49,843 bases of DNA from Chloroflexota bacterium. Lineage in GTDB: Bacteria > Chloroflexota > Anaerolineae > Aggregatilineales > Phototrophicaceae. Both the position numbers and the translations under genes were made by a program. A model generated the notes under the pieces. It was given only the letters and a program-made list of their open reading frames with translations, was not told the origin of the DNA and searched no databases. Below, in pieces: positions 43,183 to 49,843 of the stretch (its first letter is position 1; each line of letters starts with the position of its first letter). The stretch spans positions 1 through 49,843 of the forward strand of contig RFHA01000358.1 in NCBI GenBank assembly GCA_003696565.1, given 5' to 3'.

Positions 43183-44848
43183 CATCACTTCCTTCTATAA
43201 ACGTTGGGGGTGTTCCTTTGTTAGGATTAGATGACACAGGTTTATGTGGTTGATCCGCTAATGCGATTAATTCACGCTCGGTAATCGGTTCGTTGTTGTA
43301 ACGGTCATAAATTGCGGTGTTTCCCAATGGATCAACAGCGTAACGCCAAGTATATTCACCAATTTCACGCAGAACAGACCGGCAATTATCACACCGGACA
43401 GTACGCTTAGCACGGGGGATACCCAAAACACGATCAGATTTTGTTTCTACAGATAAATGACCAACCTCACATACAGGGCAGGTATCAATAATAAATCCAC
43501 TTGCATACCGCCCAACAACTGCCACACCACGCAAATACAAACCGATATAACCTAAAACTGCTAGCACCGCCACACCACCAATAATTGCCTCCGGCGGAAA
43601 ACCGCTATCATCAGGTATTGGCACGGTTGAATTAGGTGACGCGGGTGGCGGTTCCACAACCATCGCCACAGCAGTTGATTCATCCGTTGGCGTGGATGTT
43701 GGTTCTGTCGTCTCGGTTGGCGCATCCGTTGGCGTGGATGTTGGTTCTGTCGTCTCGGTTGGCGCATCCGTCGGCGTGGATGTTGGTTCGACTGTCTCAG
43801 TTGGCGCATCCGTCGGCGTGGATGTTGGTTCTGTCGTCTCGGTTGGTGCATCCGTCGGCGTGGACGTTGGTTCGACTGTCTCGGTTGGGACTGACTGAAC
43901 AACATTTACCGCTTCGGTTGGAGATGGCTCACTAGTCGGTGTGGGTGTTGATGTATAAGAAGGAGTCGTTGTGGCTGTTGCAGTCAGTGTAGCCGTCTCC
44001 GTAGGTGTTGAAGTGGCTGTAGGCGTATCACTTGGCGTATTAGTTGCCGTGGCTGTTGCTGTGTCGGATGGTGTTGCCGTTGGTGTCAGCGTAAAAGTGG
44101 GTGTTTCTGTAGATGTTGGTGTATGTGTGATTGTAGGAGAAGCCGTTGTTGTAAATGTCGGCGAAGGCGTGAGATTATCATCATAAATCACCGGCAAATC
44201 TTCAAGATCAATCACCCAATAAACCAGATTCGCCGCCACCCAACCAAAACCATCAAACTCCGGTGTTGCCTCTGGCAAAAGAGTGGCTTGGGCTGGATAA
44301 AGTGTATAGCGAATCATCACCCAATTACCCGTTTCATCCAGAGCATAAGGCTCGATTGTCGCCCCAGGTTGTAACCGCCCAATCCGTGGGAAGCTCTGCC
44401 CTGGTCCATACCGAACGAGTACATTCGCCCGTGATGCAATAATATAATTCCCAACAGGTGTTAGTGTTACTAATCGCGGTGTTGGTGTTTCTGAGCCGGG
44501 GATGACCGTGGGCGTGATGTTTGGAGTCTCTAAAACGGGTAGTAAATCAATATCTTCTACCCAGGTCGCCAAATCACGCCGAATCCAAGCAAAACCGCCT
44601 CGAAACTCGACCATAACCCAGGTAGCATCCTCATTGATATTAACCGGAATCAACGGTGAGCCTTCTGGTAGTGAACCAGCCGTCACAAAGGTCAACCCTG
44701 GTCCAACACGCAAGAACGCCTCTGGAACAGAAACAAAGCTGACCGCAGGTGTCGCTGTTGGTTGTATGTCTTGTGATCGGGCGATATTAGCTGTCATGAC
44801 AACTAGCATCATCAGCATAAAAGCCAGAAAACCGAAAAATCTTCTCAA
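43175..44848 (-). CDS. Membrane protein with two SH3 domains outside and a zinc ribbon inside
   Basis: 557 residues. TTG start, supported by AGGAG 7 bases upstream. A signal peptide (1-25) is followed by two bacterial SH3 repeats (about 38-100 and 130-215; FLRVGPGLTFVTAGSL and LVRYGPGQSFPRIGRLQPG). A long Thr/Pro/Ser linker (about 225-415) contains five 14-residue repeats. One helix (about 423-445, AIIGGVAVLAVLGYIGLYLRG) crosses the membrane, and the last 100 residues carry CPVC...CDNC (two C-x2-C), a zinc ribbon, and W-R-Y-A-V-D-P-L-G. Outside SH3 parts may bind cell wall, with signalling through the ribbon (inference). Middle gene of the lipoprotein-SH3-M23 operon. Confidence 0.8.
   Translation of the reverse strand: MRRFFGFLAFMLMMLVVMTANIARSQDIQPTATPAVSFVSVPEAFLRVGPGLTFVTAGSLPEGSPLIPVNINEDATWVMVEFRGGFAWIRRDLATWVEDIDLLPVLETPNITPTVIPGSETPTPRLVTLTPVGNYIIASRANVLVRYGPGQSFPRIGRLQPGATIEPYALDETGNWVMIRYTLYPAQATLLPEATPEFDGFGWVAANLVYWVIDLEDLPVIYDDNLTPSPTFTTTASPTITHTPTSTETPTFTLTPTATPSDTATATATNTPSDTPTATSTPTETATLTATATTTPSYTSTPTPTSEPSPTEAVNVVQSVPTETVEPTSTPTDAPTETTEPTSTPTDAPTETVEPTSTPTDAPTETTEPTSTPTDAPTETTEPTSTPTDESTAVAMVVEPPPASPNSTVPIPDDSGFPPEAIIGGVAVLAVLGYIGLYLRGVAVVGRYASGFIIDTCPVCEVGHLSVETKSDRVLGIPRAKRTVRCDNCRSVLREIGEYTWRYAVDPLGNTAIYDRYNNEPITERELIALADQPHKPVSSNPNKGTPPTFIEGSDDE
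43681..43890. repeat. Five tandem 42-bp repeats coding for a 14-residue Thr/Pro unit
   Basis: Units start at 43681, 43723, 43765, 43807 and 43849, with only a few substitutions between them; the first two are identical. Translated on the minus strand each unit reads P-T-E-T-[TV]-E-P-T-S-T-P-T-D-A or a close variant. Near-identity at DNA level implies recent copy-number change by slippage or recombination. Confidence 0.9.
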
Positions 44849-44861
44849 AGTCGGCTCCTAC

Positions 44862-45551
44862 TTAATCTGTAATATTAAACGTTGTTCCTGTGCCAATTTG
44901 ACGATCATTATAATATAAGCGCACAGTCCACTGCCCAGGTGTAAAGCTTGTTCGGTTTTGATCTAAGATGAACCACAAACACGCTCCATCAAAATAACGT
45001 GGTGTCATCCATGAATCAAAGATGCGCAATTCACCCTCCCAATACCATTCCACGCGCAGAAAGGATGATTCAGGTAAATCAAAGGCAGTCATGGTTACAT
45101 AAAGTTGTGGCGTGCTTGAGGAAAAGGTGTTAGTTTGTCCTGCCACACAGCCGTCATCATCAACGCGATCTGTCACCCCAGTAATCTGGAATGAACCACG
45201 ATCAATCACCGTGCTTGAATCTGAATTATCAGACATCATCATATCACCCGTGCTTTGATCATCAGGAAGTGGCGCAGAACCAACCCGCAAGCCAGGTGTG
45301 GGTGATGCACTAGAAACCAAGGTGGCAGCTAGTTGGGCATTTATGTTCTGAAGATTGGCGAGTTGCGCCTCATTGACAGCAACGGTGCTAATAACCTCTG
45401 TCCGGCGTGCTAAGGCAGTGCTGTTAACCATCGCAGCCTGAGTTGCGAGCATATCGCTACTGACAGTCATGGTTGCCCCCACGTCTGCCTGAGACAAGGT
45501 ATTACATCCACTCATAACTAAAATCACACACAGAATCCAGAATAACTTCAC
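44862..45551 (-). CDS. Lipoprotein of unknown function
   Basis: 229 residues from GTG 45551, chosen because GAAGGA lies 6 bases upstream; a longer frame to 45587 adds residues unlike a signal peptide. The signal ends in a lipobox V-M-S-G-C, with Cys17 for lipidation. A helical, Ala/Thr/Gln-rich region (about 20-85) is coiled-coil-like; the C-terminal half (about 115-229) is a beta domain with two or three Cys and Trp/Tyr-rich strands (FLRVEWYWEGEL, TPGQWTVRLYYNDRQIG), resembling exported ligand-binding folds. First gene of the operon with the SH3 and M23 proteins (11-base spacing), suggesting shared envelope work. No family recognised. Confidence 0.75.
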   Translation of the reverse strand: MKLFWILCVILVMSGCNTLSQADVGATMTVSSDMLATQAAMVNSTALARRTEVISTVAVNEAQLANLQNINAQLAATLVSSASPTPGLRVGSAPLPDDQSTGDMMMSDNSDSSTVIDRGSFQITGVTDRVDDDGCVAGQTNTFSSSTPQLYVTMTAFDLPESSFLRVEWYWEGELRIFDSWMTPRYFDGACLWFILDQNRTSFTPGQWTVRLYYNDRQIGTGTTFNITD

Positions 45552-45618
45552 AGCTAGTCCTTCACAATTTGCCACAACGACATACAATCATACCAGATGA
45601 AAACTCAGGATAAAACCG

Positions 45619-47961
45619 ATGCGTTCCAGACGATTAACTTTTCTCTTTTTGGCATTCTATTTTGTATTTTTAGGCGGTAGTGCTTATTATACACTGTTGC
45701 TTCCCTTGCGGATTTTTCATCATGTATTTGTCTCTATCTTGATGATGTATTGGCTTATTAGCCGAATCCGTGATGAAGGACTACCACGCACGCCGCTTGA
45801 TCCAGCGATTTTTGCTGCATTTGGGGTATGGGGGATCACAGCCATCACCAGTATTGACCCGCGCATGTCATTTGAGATGTTATGGTTCGTGTTGTTGCAT
45901 GTCTTTCTGTTTTATGTGCTGGTAGATTTCTTCCAACGCGGGCGGCATCGTTTAGTCATGGAAACAACCTTTATCCTCTCTGCGCTGGTGGTCATCATCA
46001 CTACATTAGAATTAGCCTCATGGTATTTTGGGTTAGGGATTATCCCCGGTACAGAAGTTGGGTGGTTTAATATCAAACCTATCCCACCAGAGATGTTGCG
46101 CGTATCGCTCGCTATGAATATCAGCACCTTATTAGCTGGGTTTGTCGCCCCGCTCATTGTCATTGCATTCGCTTGGGGGATCACCAGTAAACGCAAAGAT
46201 TATCGCCGTGTATTGCTTGGCTTAAGCCTAAGTCTATTAATTGTGCTTGTGTTAACCTTTTCACGCGGGGGGTTGATGTCATTCGGCACAAGTGCGGCAG
46301 TCTTTGGTGGGCTACAGATTGTCCGGCGACAGTCCTTCCCGCGTTGGCTTATTGGTGTCGGTCTTGCTTTGGGGTTAGGTTTGTTCGGCATTGTATTCGC
46401 CATGAGTACAACACGCAGTAGTGGTGACGCTGGGCGGTTAGATATGTATCAAAGTGCGATCGAAATGTGGATCGACCATCCGATTACGGGGGTTGGTCCG
46501 GGTGTGTATGGGCGAGCATTGCGTCAGTACCGCACACCAGAACAAGCCCGTGATAAATTAGCATCCGCACACAATGCGCCATTAAATACTGTAGCAGAGA
46601 CTGGCTTGTTCGGTGTCGTTGTCTCTATATGGTTAGGGATTCTACTGGTTAATGCATGGCGGAATACCTGGAAAAGGCAACCTTGGCATGGGCAAAAAAT
46701 CCGGCTAGAAGCGACAATCGCAGCATTTATTGGCATGTGTGTTCACAGTATGGTAGATGTATTTACCGTGACACCTGTTGTTCTCGTTTTGTTATTGTTA
46801 GTCGCTTACAGCATCACTGGGCAGCGTTCTAGCCTGGATATTCGTCCACCAGGACGTAAAACACCAGCATGGATAGGGTTAATAATTGTTTTATGCTACG
46901 CTGGTTTTCTGCTACAAGCTGACCGCGCACAACTCGCTTATCAAGCAAGTTTAAATGGAATTGATCCGCTAAAAAACGCACAACGTGCCGAATCAATTGA
47001 CCCATATCTGAATTTATATGATCTACAAATAGCATACCTAGAGAACACCATAGAAAGCTATCAATCTGCACTGATATTAGAACCGACATGGGATGTAGGC
47101 TGGATGAACCTTGCCGCCCTATATGAAGCACAGGGTGACTTATCCGCAGCGTATGATGCAGTTCAAACAGCAGTCAATATTATGCCCTTACGCGGGTATC
47201 AACTTCATCTGGCGCGGTTGGCAGAATCCGGCGAATTAGCTGACGAGACGACGATCATCGCTTGGTACATTAATGGAATGCGTTATAGCACAGAAGCATT
47301 GAATCGGTTACCTTTAGCAGCTTTCTGGATAGAAACCCCATTACGCCGTGCTGCATTAGAAAGTTATCTTGAGACATTACCGGTAGATTTAGCGTATCGT
47401 GTTCGTACTGCACATGGCTACCCCACAAGCCGCCCAACAGTGCCAACCTCAGCAGCCGACTATTGGGTAGAAGGTGAAACCGCCACCACACCACAGGATG
47501 CTATTGTCGCATTTACAGAAGCGATCCGGCTGGATGATAACAACGGTGATTATTATGCGTCACGGGCACGGGCATATATCGCTGCGGGAAATATTCAAAC
47601 TGCAAGGCGTGATTTAACACTGGCACGACTTTATGGTACACGCTTTGAATATCCCAACGCCATAGAAGCAATCATCACAGATGATCCAAGATCACGTGAA
47701 GCATTAATTCGACAGGCGTTACCTGGGCGGGTGATTCCAGCGGAGTTTGCAGCGGTATTATACGGCGGTCGTCCAGCAACGTTTGATTTGTTACCGGCTG
47801 TGCGTCCAATAGGACCCGGAAAAGATGCCCTACAGCCTTGGTTTAATTTAGCGCAAGAATATCGTCGTGCTGGCAACGAAGCAGAGGCAGCGCGTATTTT
47901 GCAGGCGATTCAAGACTATGCACCAGATCAAGATTTAGACGATTTTGGCAGCACTAATTAA
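45619..47961 (+). CDS. O-antigen-ligase-like membrane protein with C-terminal TPR repeats
   Basis: 780 residues. About 12 membrane helices fill 1-440; the Wzy_C signature is ALVLTFSRGG-like (LVLTFSRGGLMSFG), followed by a loop ending HPITGVGPGVYGRAL and a HNAPLNTVAETGLFGVVV segment, as in WaaL/PglL-type ligases and polymerases. The C-terminal 330 residues are outside the membrane and carry TPR-like repeats (YQSALILEPTWDVGWMNLAALYEAQGD; AIVAFTEAIRLDDNNGDYYASRARAYIAAG). A WaaL-like core fused to TPRs is seen in several phyla and may attach glycans to proteins or to a lipid acceptor. AGGAT precedes the ATG. Confidence 0.85.
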   Translation: MRSRRLTFLFLAFYFVFLGGSAYYTLLLPLRIFHHVFVSILMMYWLISRIRDEGLPRTPLDPAIFAAFGVWGITAITSIDPRMSFEMLWFVLLHVFLFYVLVDFFQRGRHRLVMETTFILSALVVIITTLELASWYFGLGIIPGTEVGWFNIKPIPPEMLRVSLAMNISTLLAGFVAPLIVIAFAWGITSKRKDYRRVLLGLSLSLLIVLVLTFSRGGLMSFGTSAAVFGGLQIVRRQSFPRWLIGVGLALGLGLFGIVFAMSTTRSSGDAGRLDMYQSAIEMWIDHPITGVGPGVYGRALRQYRTPEQARDKLASAHNAPLNTVAETGLFGVVVSIWLGILLVNAWRNTWKRQPWHGQKIRLEATIAAFIGMCVHSMVDVFTVTPVVLVLLLLVAYSITGQRSSLDIRPPGRKTPAWIGLIIVLCYAGFLLQADRAQLAYQASLNGIDPLKNAQRAESIDPYLNLYDLQIAYLENTIESYQSALILEPTWDVGWMNLAALYEAQGDLSAAYDAVQTAVNIMPLRGYQLHLARLAESGELADETTIIAWYINGMRYSTEALNRLPLAAFWIETPLRRAALESYLETLPVDLAYRVRTAHGYPTSRPTVPTSAADYWVEGETATTPQDAIVAFTEAIRLDDNNGDYYASRARAYIAAGNIQTARRDLTLARLYGTRFEYPNAIEAIITDDPRSREALIRQALPGRVIPAEFAAVLYGGRPATFDLLPAVRPIGPGKDALQPWFNLAQEYRRAGNEAEAARILQAIQDYAPDQDLDDFGSTN

Positions 47962-47978
47962 AAATAGAAATTAGGCAC

Positions 47979-48007
47979 TTGTCGCTAAGGGTAAAATCTG
48001 CTACGAT
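47979..48007 (+). promoter_or_regulatory. Promoter of tRNA-Arg
   Basis: TTGTCG (47979-47984), a 17-base spacer and TACGAT (48002-48007) place the start site about 6 bases before the mature tRNA 5' end. Confidence 0.6.
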
Positions 48008-48019
48008 GTGGTACAGAAC

Positions 48020-48091
48020 GCCCCCATAGCTCAGCGGATAGAGCGTTGCCCTCCGGAGGCAAAAGCCCAGGTTCGAGTCCTGGTGGGGGCA
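48020..48091 (+). tRNA. tRNA-Arg (anticodon CCG)
   Basis: The cloverleaf closes fully. Acceptor GCCCCCA (48020-48026) pairs with TGGGGGC (48084-48090); the D stem is GCTC/GAGC; the anticodon stem is TTGCC/GGCAA around CTCCGGA, so the anticodon is CCG (reads CGG, Arg); the T stem is CCAGG/CCTGG with TTCGAGT. Discriminator A at 48091 is followed by CAT, so CCA is not encoded. 72 bases, with a promoter upstream and a strong terminator downstream. Confidence 0.96.
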
Positions 48092-48096
48092 CATCC

Positions 48097-48121
48097 AGGC
48101 AGAGACTCATCTGCCTTTTTT
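48097..48121 (+). terminator. Intrinsic terminator of tRNA-Arg
   Basis: AGGCAGA (48097-48103) and TCTGCCT (48110-48116) form a perfect 7-bp stem followed by TTTTTT. Its tail overlaps the stop codon of the convergent TIR-FGE gene. Confidence 0.9.
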
Positions 48122-49592
48122 ATTCTTTTGTAACAACACGGAATCCAATTGTGGCATAACGATGACGCGGATTAAGTAAATAACGAAACGTGGTTGTACA
48201 ACGCTCAGCAGGGCTAATAAACGACCCACCCCTTACTACCTTAGCACCAGAATGCTCATCCCCATTGATACACCATTCCCAAACATTTCCAACCATTCCA
48301 ACCACACCAAATGGACTCATATTTGTCAATGAATGGTTAACAGGAAGTGTTGTCCGCATTTTACTGTCTATACTATTGCATCGGTTTGGGTCAAAGCGGT
48401 TTCCCCACGGAAAAACACGCTTGTCATCACCCTGTGCAGCACGTTGCCATTGCTCCTCAGATGGGAGCATAACAGAAATGCCTAAATGTGCTGAAAGCCA
48501 ATGGGTATAAGCAACCGCCTCATACCAAGAAATATTCTCTCGTGGATGATCTTTTTGTGGGAATTTAGGGCGGATGGGTTTTGACTTTTCCTCACGCCAA
48601 GCACGCGCTTCCCGAGAAAATCGCCACCATTCAGGATTACAGTAGCCATCCGGGTCTTTAACAAAGATATGAAATTGCTCATTTGTAACCGGATATTTGC
48701 TGATCTTAAAACGATCCACATGATAGACCACTTCACGATCATCATAAATCAACGTAACTTCACCAGCAGGAATAATACACCATTCCGCTAGCGGAAAAAA
48801 CACCTTGTTACAAATTAATCGCACATTATCGGGGTCATAATCTGGATATTGTTCTGCAAAGCGTAAAAACGCCTCACATCCAAACCGTCGCATGGATTGA
48901 CTGCGAATCATCGCGACAATTGGACGATATTCCCGTTCAGCTTCCCGTAGATACTCATGTCTTTTTCGTTCTTTTTCTACCATATAAAGCATCTCATCCA
49001 AGTCAATAAATCGAATAGAGATGCCACTGTCCTTAGCTTGGCGCAATAACAGGATAGCCCTTTCAAAGTCCTGATGATCCACAGCACGGGTAACTTCATC
49101 AACCAGGGTTTCCGGGTTGATAGATGGCTTAGCTGAATAGGTTGAAAATGTTTGTGTTTTTCTACCAGTAAAAACGGGTTCGGGTTGCTCAAAAGGATTT
49201 TCAAAGCGGGCACGCCTTTCTGCAACTTGAAGAGATGTTAACAAATCACTAACCGATTGTGATGTTAACCCCTTAGAAACATCCGCATATTGAAGATGAG
49301 CAAGATGCTCCGGCAGACTAACCCCAGGGGTAATGAGAACCGGGAAAATCATCTTATGCATGGCACGCGCAAGGTTGAGTTCCTGCTTACAATACTCTGA
49401 CTCCAATGAATCCGGAGAAACCAGCAAGATAAACCCATCACATGCTACAATTTGCTTGACAATCTCTTCCCACCAGTTCTGCCCCATATGAATGCGATCA
49501 TCCACCCAAACTTCATGCGTCCGTGCCAATAATTTGGCAATCTCTGTGCAATAATTTTTGTTATCTCGTGCATAGCTAATGAACAAACGCAT
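48120..49592 (-). CDS. TIR domain fused to a formylglycine-generating-enzyme-like (FGE-sulfatase/lectin-fold) domain
   Basis: 490 residues. The TIR domain (1-125) opens MRLFISYARDNKNYCTEIAKLL and has LLVSPDSLESEYCKQEL; Glu71 lies at the catalytic position used by NAD-cleaving TIR proteins (the W-C-x-x-E site). A charged helical linker (about 165-260) follows, then an FGE-sulfatase domain (about 268-488): FKISKYPVTNEQFHIFV, PRENISWYEAVAYTHWLS, LPSEEQWQRAAQG, FPWGN, VGNVWEW, VVRGGSFI and IGFRVV. The active-site Cys pair of true FGE (human Cys336/Cys341) is incomplete: only Cys465 remains and the first is Ser460. So it is probably a lectin-like binding domain on a TIR NADase. It lies next to a tRNA; the upstream 250 bases are AT-rich. 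The function is inference; the domains are clear. Confidence 0.88.
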   Translation of the reverse strand: MRLFISYARDNKNYCTEIAKLLARTHEVWVDDRIHMGQNWWEEIVKQIVACDGFILLVSPDSLESEYCKQELNLARAMHKMIFPVLITPGVSLPEHLAHLQYADVSKGLTSQSVSDLLTSLQVAERRARFENPFEQPEPVFTGRKTQTFSTYSAKPSINPETLVDEVTRAVDHQDFERAILLLRQAKDSGISIRFIDLDEMLYMVEKERKRHEYLREAEREYRPIVAMIRSQSMRRFGCEAFLRFAEQYPDYDPDNVRLICNKVFFPLAEWCIIPAGEVTLIYDDREVVYHVDRFKISKYPVTNEQFHIFVKDPDGYCNPEWWRFSREARAWREEKSKPIRPKFPQKDHPRENISWYEAVAYTHWLSAHLGISVMLPSEEQWQRAAQGDDKRVFPWGNRFDPNRCNSIDSKMRTTLPVNHSLTNMSPFGVVGMVGNVWEWCINGDEHSGAKVVRGGSFISPAERCTTTFRYLLNPRHRYATIGFRVVTKE

Positions 49593-49718
49593 TATATAAG
49601 CAACCTTGTCTAAGAATTAATATACTTATTTAATTATCTCTCACCAGCAATTGTTTTCACTCAATATATATTAATTTTGTAATGTATATCACAAATTATT
49701 TAGATTGATTGAGGTATG

Positions 49719-49724
49719 ATTATA
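49719..49724 (-). promoter_or_regulatory. Possible -10 for the TIR-FGE gene
   Basis: Reads TATAAT on the minus strand, 127 bases upstream of the TIR-FGE start. The whole region is AT-rich, so chance matches are likely. No clear -35. Confidence 0.3.
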
Positions 49725-49804
49725 CCCAGTAGTTATTACTGATAGCTAACTCGTTCACACAAAATTCCTAGTTTTTTATGCTGATTGTCATAAAGTGCAT
49801 CAAA

Positions 49805-49823
49805 ATGAGATAAAATATCTCAT
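49805..49823. promoter_or_regulatory. 19-bp palindrome at the window edge
   Basis: ATGAGATA-AAA-TATCTCAT is a perfect dyad with 8-base arms and a 3-base centre, in the 251-base gene-free AT-rich stretch (49593-49843) that otherwise shows no gene. It has the geometry of a dimeric repressor site. Confidence 0.45.
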
Positions 49824-49843
49824 AATTTCCAAACAGTGCTTAA

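Noticed and set aside
43681-43890. CRISPR-like array
   Set aside because: The 42-bp units are head to tail without unique spacers and encode a protein linker in frame.
43636-43935. Plus-strand open frames through the Thr/Pro repeat region (GVDVGSV-type repeats)
   Set aside because: They are reading-frame shadows of the 42-bp repeats in the minus-strand SH3 gene; no ribosome binding site and low-complexity product.
48080-48100. Attachment-site duplication of the tRNA-Arg 3' end
   Set aside because: I could not find a second copy of the tRNA 3' end in the window, so integration at this tRNA is not shown.
48120-49592. Diversity-generating retroelement target
   Set aside because: The FGE-like domain fits a DGR variable protein, but no reverse transcriptase or template repeat is in the window. 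It could lie outside.

Overview
The window looks like chromosomal DNA of a bacterium from the Chloroflexota, most likely an Anaerolineae-like lineage. This is inference. It rests on moderate GC, exported proteins built with long Thr/Pro linkers, DUF4397 and DUF5679-type domains, YfhO-type membrane proteins, an FhaA/FhaB-SEDS-PBP cell-wall cluster, and a cysteine-containing ribosomal protein S18. Genes are dense, many start and stop codons overlap, and no insertion sequence, phage or CRISPR array is visible. No gene-free stretch exceeds 300 bases; the longest is the AT-rich last 251 bases.

Layout. 1-4.2 kb: the end of an exported DUF4397 protein, the GDP-D-rhamnose pair rmd-gmd and a TatD nuclease. 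4.4-10.4 kb: a surface-polysaccharide block (GT2, GT4, YfhO-like protein, small membrane protein, O-antigen-ligase/polymerase). 10.5-12.8 kb: rpsF-ssb-rpsR and a membrane-anchored parvulin. 13-18.5 kb: a cell-envelope block with FhaA-like and FhaB-like FHA proteins, an atypical SDR, MTA phosphorylase, an intact SEDS glycosyltransferase and a PBP2-like protein that has lost all three transpeptidase motifs. 18.5-25 kb: an LPG-synthase-like flippase, a C39-peptidase/TPR protein, MurJ, an MBL hydrolase, a thioredoxin-like protein with a probable leaderless promoter, and an alkaline-phosphatase-superfamily metalloenzyme. 25-26.9 kb: a minus-strand Zn/Mn ABC ATPase and permease behind a palindromic operator. 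27-38.4 kb: housekeeping genes (a TPR protein, ffh, rpsP, khpA, rimM, a third FHA protein, dprA, manC, topA) and an unrecognised two-TM protein. 38.4-45.6 kb: greA, an MBL hydrolase, a receptor-like binding protein with SH3 and CARDB domains, and a minus-strand operon for a lipoprotein, an SH3/zinc-ribbon protein and an M23 peptidase. 45.6-49.8 kb: an O-antigen-ligase/TPR protein, tRNA-Arg(CCG), and a TIR-FGE fusion in an AT-rich end region.

How they fit. ManC makes GDP-mannose, Gmd and Rmd would convert it to GDP-rhamnose, and the glycosyltransferases and two Wzy/WaaL-like proteins would assemble and polymerise or ligate a rhamnose-containing glycan. The FHA proteins, SEDS protein, degenerate PBP and MurJ form a peptidoglycan-growth neighbourhood with the order of the actinobacterial fhaA-fhaB-rodA-pbpA locus but without its kinases and phosphatase in view. 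The most unusual items are the catalytically dead PBP beside an intact SEDS enzyme, and the TIR-FGE protein beside a tRNA, a candidate immune effector with a lectin-like sensor.
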